Below, piece after piece: positions 59,384-64,000 of a stretch of DNA of 64,000 nt. The notes under the pieces were generated by a model, which was not told the DNA's origin, did no database searches, and was given only the letters and a program-made list of their open reading frames with translations. A program made the position numbers and the translations under genes. Source of the stretch: Clitoria ternatea (Eukaryota; Streptophyta; Magnoliopsida; Fabales; Fabaceae); assembly GCA_037962975.1 (NCBI GenBank), contig CM075671.1:40076501-40140500 (forward strand). Reading direction: 5' to 3'. The stretch's first letter is position 1; every line of letters begins with the position of its first letter.

Positions 59384-59956
59384 TGATGAGGACACAGCCA
59401 GAGGAACTTCTTTTGGCTAAAATAATTTTTTTGTTTCTTTTATGCATTTTTTTCATTATTTTAGATTAGGGTTAGAAAGCCTTTTTTTGGCTATAGGTTT
59501 GGGCCTTACATGGTCATCTTTGCCTTGTATATTTTTTTGGGCCTTGTATTTTAGCTATCTTTCTTAGTTTTATTTAGTTTTAGTGCTTTTGGGCTTAGGA
59601 GAGAATGAAGCCCATTAGGTTAAGTGGTGTGCCCCCCTCTAACTTATATAAGACATGCTTTCCTTTGTATTACTCACACCTTGAATTGAGAAAATACATT
59701 TTAGTATTAGTGGAGTTGAATTTTCCTCCTTTATTTTAGCTAGGGTTTCTTAAAATTTGACAAACTCTTATCCTAGGGTTTCCTCCCCTAGGTGGTGAGA
59801 TTGAGGCTTATCCTCTCTAGGTGGCGCCTTCTCTTTCCCTTCTCTCCCCTCTTTTCATTTTCCTTCTTTCCCCTTTTCCTGGTTTTTATCTAATCCTTAT
59901 TTTTTCCTTTGTCAAAGAGAAAGAAGAAGAAGAACTAGATCCTCCTTCCTACATCA
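59384..59956 (+). repeat. 3' LTR of the non-autonomous element
   Basis: Matches 55904-56475 with few differences. Starts right after the polypurine tract and ends before TSD TCTTT. Confidence 0.9.
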
Positions 59957-59961
59957 TCTTT

Positions 59962-60769
59962 TCAGGTTTTTGATTCATCAGGTCGCTCTAACTTTTGCCT
60001 AGGCCGTCCTTTCAGGTTTTTTAGCCTAGCGAGCCCTTCTTTCTTTATGACATGTTTTTTCTAATCAAGGTTATATCCTTCACAATCAAAAGGTTTAAGC
60101 TGATTTCATTGAAACTAAGCCCGTTTAGCCTCTCTTGATTTAGTTCCATCCTTTGGGGGGACAGATGTCACTTCGAACGAGAAACTTTGCTCCAACGTCG
60201 TGTACCAAATAGAATAGGGTGAGCCCTTTTTGGAACCAATGAGAGGGAACCATTCTAAGTCTTCTTTATAACTTTTGTTTTGTTCTTTTTGTTCATTCTT
60301 TCCTCTTTTGTGACCCTTTTTCTTTTGTTGTTGTTTTCTTCTTTTTTCTTCTCTTTTTTTTTGGCCTTCGAATGACTCCCTTGGTACCTTGGTTATGGTC
60401 TATTCGCTTTATTCGCCCTTAGCCAATGTGGCAAAGAACTATAATGCTAATGGTATTGTTAGCAATCACTTAGCATGGTAGACCATTTCCTTAGTCATAT
60501 TGGCGTGATAAGTAGTTGTACCCCCTTAAGGTTGGGGTGTTGATTGCGATAAGGATAGAACATTATTTTTGTCGCGTTCTTGACTTGATGACATCTGTGC
60601 CCCTCATGTAGAAAGGTGACGGTCTGCTTAATGATCTAAACATGCCTCAATATGAGAATACGAGGGCATCAACTTGCCCCAATTGGTATGTGCATAGGGC
60701 GCCAACCTTGATTCTTTTACTTTTTTGTTTGTTCTATTTTTTATTTTTCTTTTTTTGACAAAGTATCTC
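59962..60769 (-). other. 3' UTR portion of the Ogre/Tat-type element
   Basis: Continues the sequence left of the nested element and reaches the end of the pol relic. No gene seen. Confidence 0.5.
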
Positions 60770-61320
60770 TTGATTGTGTTTCCATTTATAGGCATCGGTA
60801 AGCCATCCCCATCCACGTTGATCAATAGGTATGCCCCTGTTCATTTTGGGACCTGGTAGTGTTGTCATCCACATAGACTTCTATTTCATCATGTCATCAA
60901 ACAAGGCTACCATCGCCCTTTGATAAATTGCCCTAGTATTTTTAAAGGCATTAACAACTTAGCGAATCTTGACCTCCTTTAAACCTCTTCACTCCCCGAG
61001 TTGGTAGTCTCAATCACTTCCTGATAAGGCTAAATTTCTCTAGCTCTTTGCCCCATTAACCTTGTTAACTCGGGCAGCGGCTCACAGGCTTCCTCACCCT
61101 CTTCGTCGGTGTAATCAACCGGGTGGTCAAAGTCATGAAATGGGATCGTGATCTCACTGCTCTTAAAAGGATCATTTTCGGAGCTGCATTTATTCAATAT
61201 ATGATGACAAACAAAAAGAGGAAGCAAATGAATAAAGGGAAAAGGATTCAAAGTAGAGATAAGGAAAGCAAGAAAAGATATTTTGAAATTCGACACATTG
61301 TGGGAAACTTGAAATAATAA
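60770..61320 (-). pseudogene. pol: pol remnants of the Ogre/Tat-type element: protease side, RT motif and integrase tail joined
   Basis: On the minus strand three separated pol parts lie almost adjacent. An acidic segment (61150-61030, FDHPVDYTDEEGEE...LTRLMGQ) resembles the region between gag and RT in this group. AIYQRAMVALFDDM and VYVDDN (60935-60861) are the RT palm with its catalytic YVDD. INVDGDGLPMPINGNTIKRY (60822-60763) is the usual C-terminal end of the integrase. The rest of RT, RNase H and integrase is absent, so large internal deletions have occurred. Stops and frameshifts are also present. Confidence 0.7.
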
Positions 61321-61499
61321 AAGGATGTTTTTTCCCTTCTTACATAAACATCCTAAAGTCTTAGGCATAGCAATGAGGTTGAAAAGTCATTAAAGCACCA
61401 CTTTGATTGAATATTTAAAGTCGTAGGGAGTTCGACAACCTCCCACTTACAAAGGTTTCTGTCTGGCTGGAAAACAACCACAAAGTCCGTATCATCATG

Positions 61500-63138
61500 G
61501 GAACCGTCTTCAATGGCAATGACATCTCTTACATACCCCTCGTCCTCCCTGGGTTTTGGTTTTGGTTAGAGGTGGAAGGCTAACCCCACTGTTGTGGAGG
61601 ATGGTTTGGCATTGGTTGTGGATTTGGTGCTCCGGTGATAGGCGGGCGGAAGTAGGATTGTGGCGAGGCAGGATAAGGGAACTGGTTATGGACAACAGCA
61701 GCCACATATGGGTACGGTGCATAGGGAAAGGGATTGACAGGTTGAAAAATAACGAGGGTGAATGGTCTCAGTTGGGCCCTCCTCTGGTCATAAGAGACGA
61801 CATTTATTTCCCCATCTCATCTTCTTTCATCTCCTGGTGCAGGCCTTCTTACAATAGATACCCCAGATGGGCCCTGAGCAATCTTTCCCGTCCTCAAACC
61901 GCTCTCTATCCTCTCCCCAATAACAACGATGTCAGAGAAGTTGGATGACACATTACCAATCATCCTATCATAGAAATGGAACTGGAGTGTGTCAATAAAC
62001 ATTGTGACCACTTCCTTTTCTGAGAGCGGGGGGTTCACTTGTGTAGCCATTTCTCGCCATCGCTAGGCATATTCTTTGAATGTCTTATTGTCCTTCTTCA
62101 CCGTGTTTTGCAATTGAATTCTATCAGGCGCTATGTCCAGATTATACTTGTACTGTTTTAAGAAGACGTCTGCCAGGTCCTTCCAACAGTGAATGCGAGT
62201 TCGCTCTAAATGAGTATACCAAGTGAGAGCGGCCCCTGTTAGGCTGTCTTAAAAGCAGTGTATCAGCAGCTTGTCATCGGAGGCATGAGAGCCATCTTCC
62301 GATAGTACATTGTCAGATGATTTCGTGGACAAGTCATCCCCCAATATTTTTCAAAATCTGGCACTTTGAACTTCGGCAGGATGATAACATCTGGAACCAG
62401 GCAGAGTTCAGAAGCATTTGTTAAGCCAAGGCCTTCCATACCTTCTATAATCCTTAGCCGCTCCTCCAGGATCTCTATCTTCCTTTTCAGCTGGGAAGTC
62501 ATGATTGCGCCAGGATCAACAGCTAGGTTTACTGTTTGGGTGACAGCTTGTGGGTTGACAGCGTAGGAGTTCATGTACCCATATGGGTAACCATAAGGTG
62601 AGTAGAAGGGTGCGGCCGAATGGGCTTGGTATGACAGACCAGTGTTTTCTGCAGGACCTTGTGGTTATGGATTGGCTGGGCTATCTGGGTGGTTTGAGCT
62701 TGGACGGCTTGTGGCTTAGGGAGTTGTGGGTTTGATTAGGTAGGGTTTGAGATTCATCATTTGTTGATCATTGATATCTTGTAGGTTTGTGACAAATGGG
62801 GGGGAGTACCCTGGGGGTAGGTCATATGGTGGGAAAGGCACAGGGTTCCCGTCTGGGCCGATGAAAGTGTGTGGTGGTGCATAACCATAAGGCACTCTAT
62901 AGGATGGCAAGGGATCGGTGTTAGGTTTCCCAATGTTGATGGTGAAAGGAGGGACCGTGGGTTGTGTTAGACCAAAACCCAGGTAATGTAGTGGGGTAGT
63001 CGGTTGCTCCTCATTAACCATAGAAGAGCGCCCTTTTATGATTCTCTTTTCCAAGAGCTTTGTTAGTTCCACTACTTGCTCTGTCAATTGGTTCACCTTA
63101 TCCCTGAGATCTTCGTTCATATGTTTCGTTTCAGCCAT
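61500..63138 (-). pseudogene. gag: gag of the Ogre/Tat-type element (broken)
   Basis: ATG at 63138 (MAETKHMNEDLRDKVNQLTE) starts a coiled-coil N-terminus and a Pro-rich segment to a TAA at 62716. Downstream open pieces carry LKRKIEILEERLRIIEG and PKFKVPDFEKYWG (62574-62263) and then PPLSEKEVVTMFIDTLQ, FYDRMIGN and DIVVIGERIESGLRTGKI (62050-61817). These are typical of gag from Tat/Ogre elements in legumes. At least three stops and two frameshifts. Forms the capsid in intact relatives. Confidence 0.82.
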
Positions 63139-63786
63139 GAGTCTCTTCTGAAGTCGGGTTTCATAAGGGCGCCTCCCTGTGGTGTCTTTTGTTAAAACAA
63201 AACGTGTTAGGTTAAGAATAAGAGGAAATAAAACAACAAAATTGTAAAATACATTGAAATAAAATAGTGCATGAAGCGCTCACGAGTCTTGACGAGTGTT
63301 CTTTGACTGTTCCTTATAACGTCTTGTTCAAAAGTACTAAGTAGAGTAAACATGAAAATTAATATGGGACAATCATGGACACAGAAGAATCCTTCATTCC
63401 GTGATACCACAAAAGTCATTATTGCCATAAATGTTCATTACAATTATAGGAAATTAATCAGTCATTCCTAGCTTAGGCAATCATAGCCCTTATCTTACTA
63501 ATCTGGTCCAATAAAAAGTCACAATTTCTTTGGGAGCAGTAATAGGGTTTGCCATTTCTTTGGCTTCCCTCAATAAGGATCCTGCCCCCTCATGTGGTCC
63601 CATGACTATCTGATCCCATATTAATTTCAACATTCTCTTATGAAGAGACTTACCAAGTCCCGAATAGCTTCCGGCAAGAGCGGAAGGAAGAAAAGGAAAT
63701 CAGTCATCAGAATTTGACGTGCCTTGTAAATCGTTACTTCCCAAGTAACTTTCTTGGAAAACATTTTCATACCCGGGGAAGTAACG
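63139..63786 (-). other. 5' leader region upstream of the Ogre/Tat-type gag
   Basis: About 650 bp without a recognised gene or primer-binding site. It is cut at 63787 by the terminus of another LTR. Confidence 0.45.
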
Positions 63787-64000
63787 TGTTAACCAAGTGG
63801 CCTTAATGACTCAAGAGGGGGTGAATTGAGTCTTAAAAATTAATTATCATTTAGAACTTAATTTCAATTTTACTGTGTCTTACTTAAGAAATAAAGAAAT
63901 TAGTATCTCAATAAATAAGTGATAACAATTAAAGCAAGAAAGTAAGGCAAGTATATAACTTGAAATTAAATAGAGTAAGAGAAGAGAGAGAGAGAATGGC
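63787..64000 (-). mobile_element. Edge of another LTR, Sirevirus-type terminus
   Basis: TGTTAACCAAGTGGCCTTAA followed by CTCAAGAGGGGGTGAATT is close to the reverse complement of the Sirevirus LTR end at 2830-2877. The rest of the sequence to the window edge is not similar, so it is a different family. Continues beyond the window. Confidence 0.55.

Larger units (their letters stand above)
55904..59956 (+). mobile_element. Non-autonomous LTR retrotransposon with one unknown ORF
   Basis: LTRs 55904-56475 and 59384-59956 (572 and 573 bp), very similar, each starting TGA(C/T)GAGGACACAGCC and ending CCTACATCA. TSD TCTTT at 55899-55903 and 59957-59961. Primer-binding site TGGTATCAAGAGCC at 56478-56491 and polypurine tract AAGAGGGGGAGCA at 59371-59383. 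The 2.9 kb interior has no gag, protease, RT or integrase, so it must rely on another element. TATATAA box at 56164-56170 in the left LTR. Confidence 0.9.
50459..63786 (-). mobile_element. Ogre/Tat-type Ty3/gypsy retrotransposon, 3' part, internally deleted
   Basis: On the minus strand: 5' leader (63786-63139), gag (63138 to about 61500), remnants of protease/RT/integrase (61320-60770), 3' UTR with a minisatellite (55280-53990), a polypurine tract (53851-53837) and a 3' LTR (53836-50459). Gag similarity, a tandem-repeat-bearing 3' UTR and the PPT-LTR junction fit the Tat/Ogre group. Two younger LTR insertions are nested in it. The 5' LTR is not in the window; another LTR begins at 63787. Confidence 0.8.

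Overview
This window is plant nuclear DNA, most probably from a legume (Phaseoleae, soybean-like). The evidence is AT-rich intergenic sequence, an intron-split plant gene, Sirevirus-type and Ogre/Tat-type LTR retrotransposons and an endogenous caulimovirid. Species cannot be fixed from the sequence alone. Only one ordinary host gene is visible. The rest is layered transposable-element and viral sequence, and the layers can be ordered because most insertions have recognisable target-site duplications (TSDs).

Layout. (1) 1-12411: the end portion of a long LTR (terminus at 12411), split by a complete 10.0 kb Sirevirus-like Ty1/copia element (1400-11418, TSD CTCAC) that carries an extra gene in the env position. 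(2) 12412-14050: CAN-type low-complexity DNA holding a probable 1.2 kb solo LTR. (3) 14050-29660: a decayed endogenous caulimovirid. Movement-protein, coat-protein and protease relics lie on the minus strand (18320 down to 14050) and reverse transcriptase/RNase H relics on the plus strand (18312 to 29660). The RT/RNase H part is split by a 3.7 kb insertion (TSD AATAG), a 6.0 kb insertion (TSD AATCA) and a 645 bp solo LTR; the coat-protein part holds a MITE. (4) 30072-34452: a small hAT-like element with an 8 bp TSD, itself split by a probable 3.9 kb solo LTR. (5) 34461-39081: non-genic DNA with GGT/GAT-type minisatellites.

(6) 39082-50173: a rhamnogalacturonate lyase gene on the plus strand. 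I could trace 15 exons with consistent splice sites and phase, giving 648 codons. Its tenth intron holds an antisense Ty1/copia element with 163 bp LTRs and a partial second copy in tandem.

(7) 50459-63786: the 3' part of a large Ogre/Tat-type Ty3/gypsy element on the minus strand. It has gag, a drastically deleted pol, a minisatellite-bearing 3' UTR and a 3' LTR. A 4.05 kb non-autonomous LTR element (55904-59956, TSD TCTTT) and an 806 bp solo LTR (52084-52889, TSD GTTTA) are nested in it. (8) 63787-64000: the edge of another LTR resembling Sirevirus termini.

The most unusual signal is in the Sirevirus-like element. The palindrome AATCGATT is repeated with alternating 22 and 30 bp spacing (a 52 bp period) upstream of the LTR TATA box. 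The same spacing recurs in an internal block upstream of a second TATA box in front of the env-position gene. This suggests a shared promoter/enhancer module driving two transcripts.
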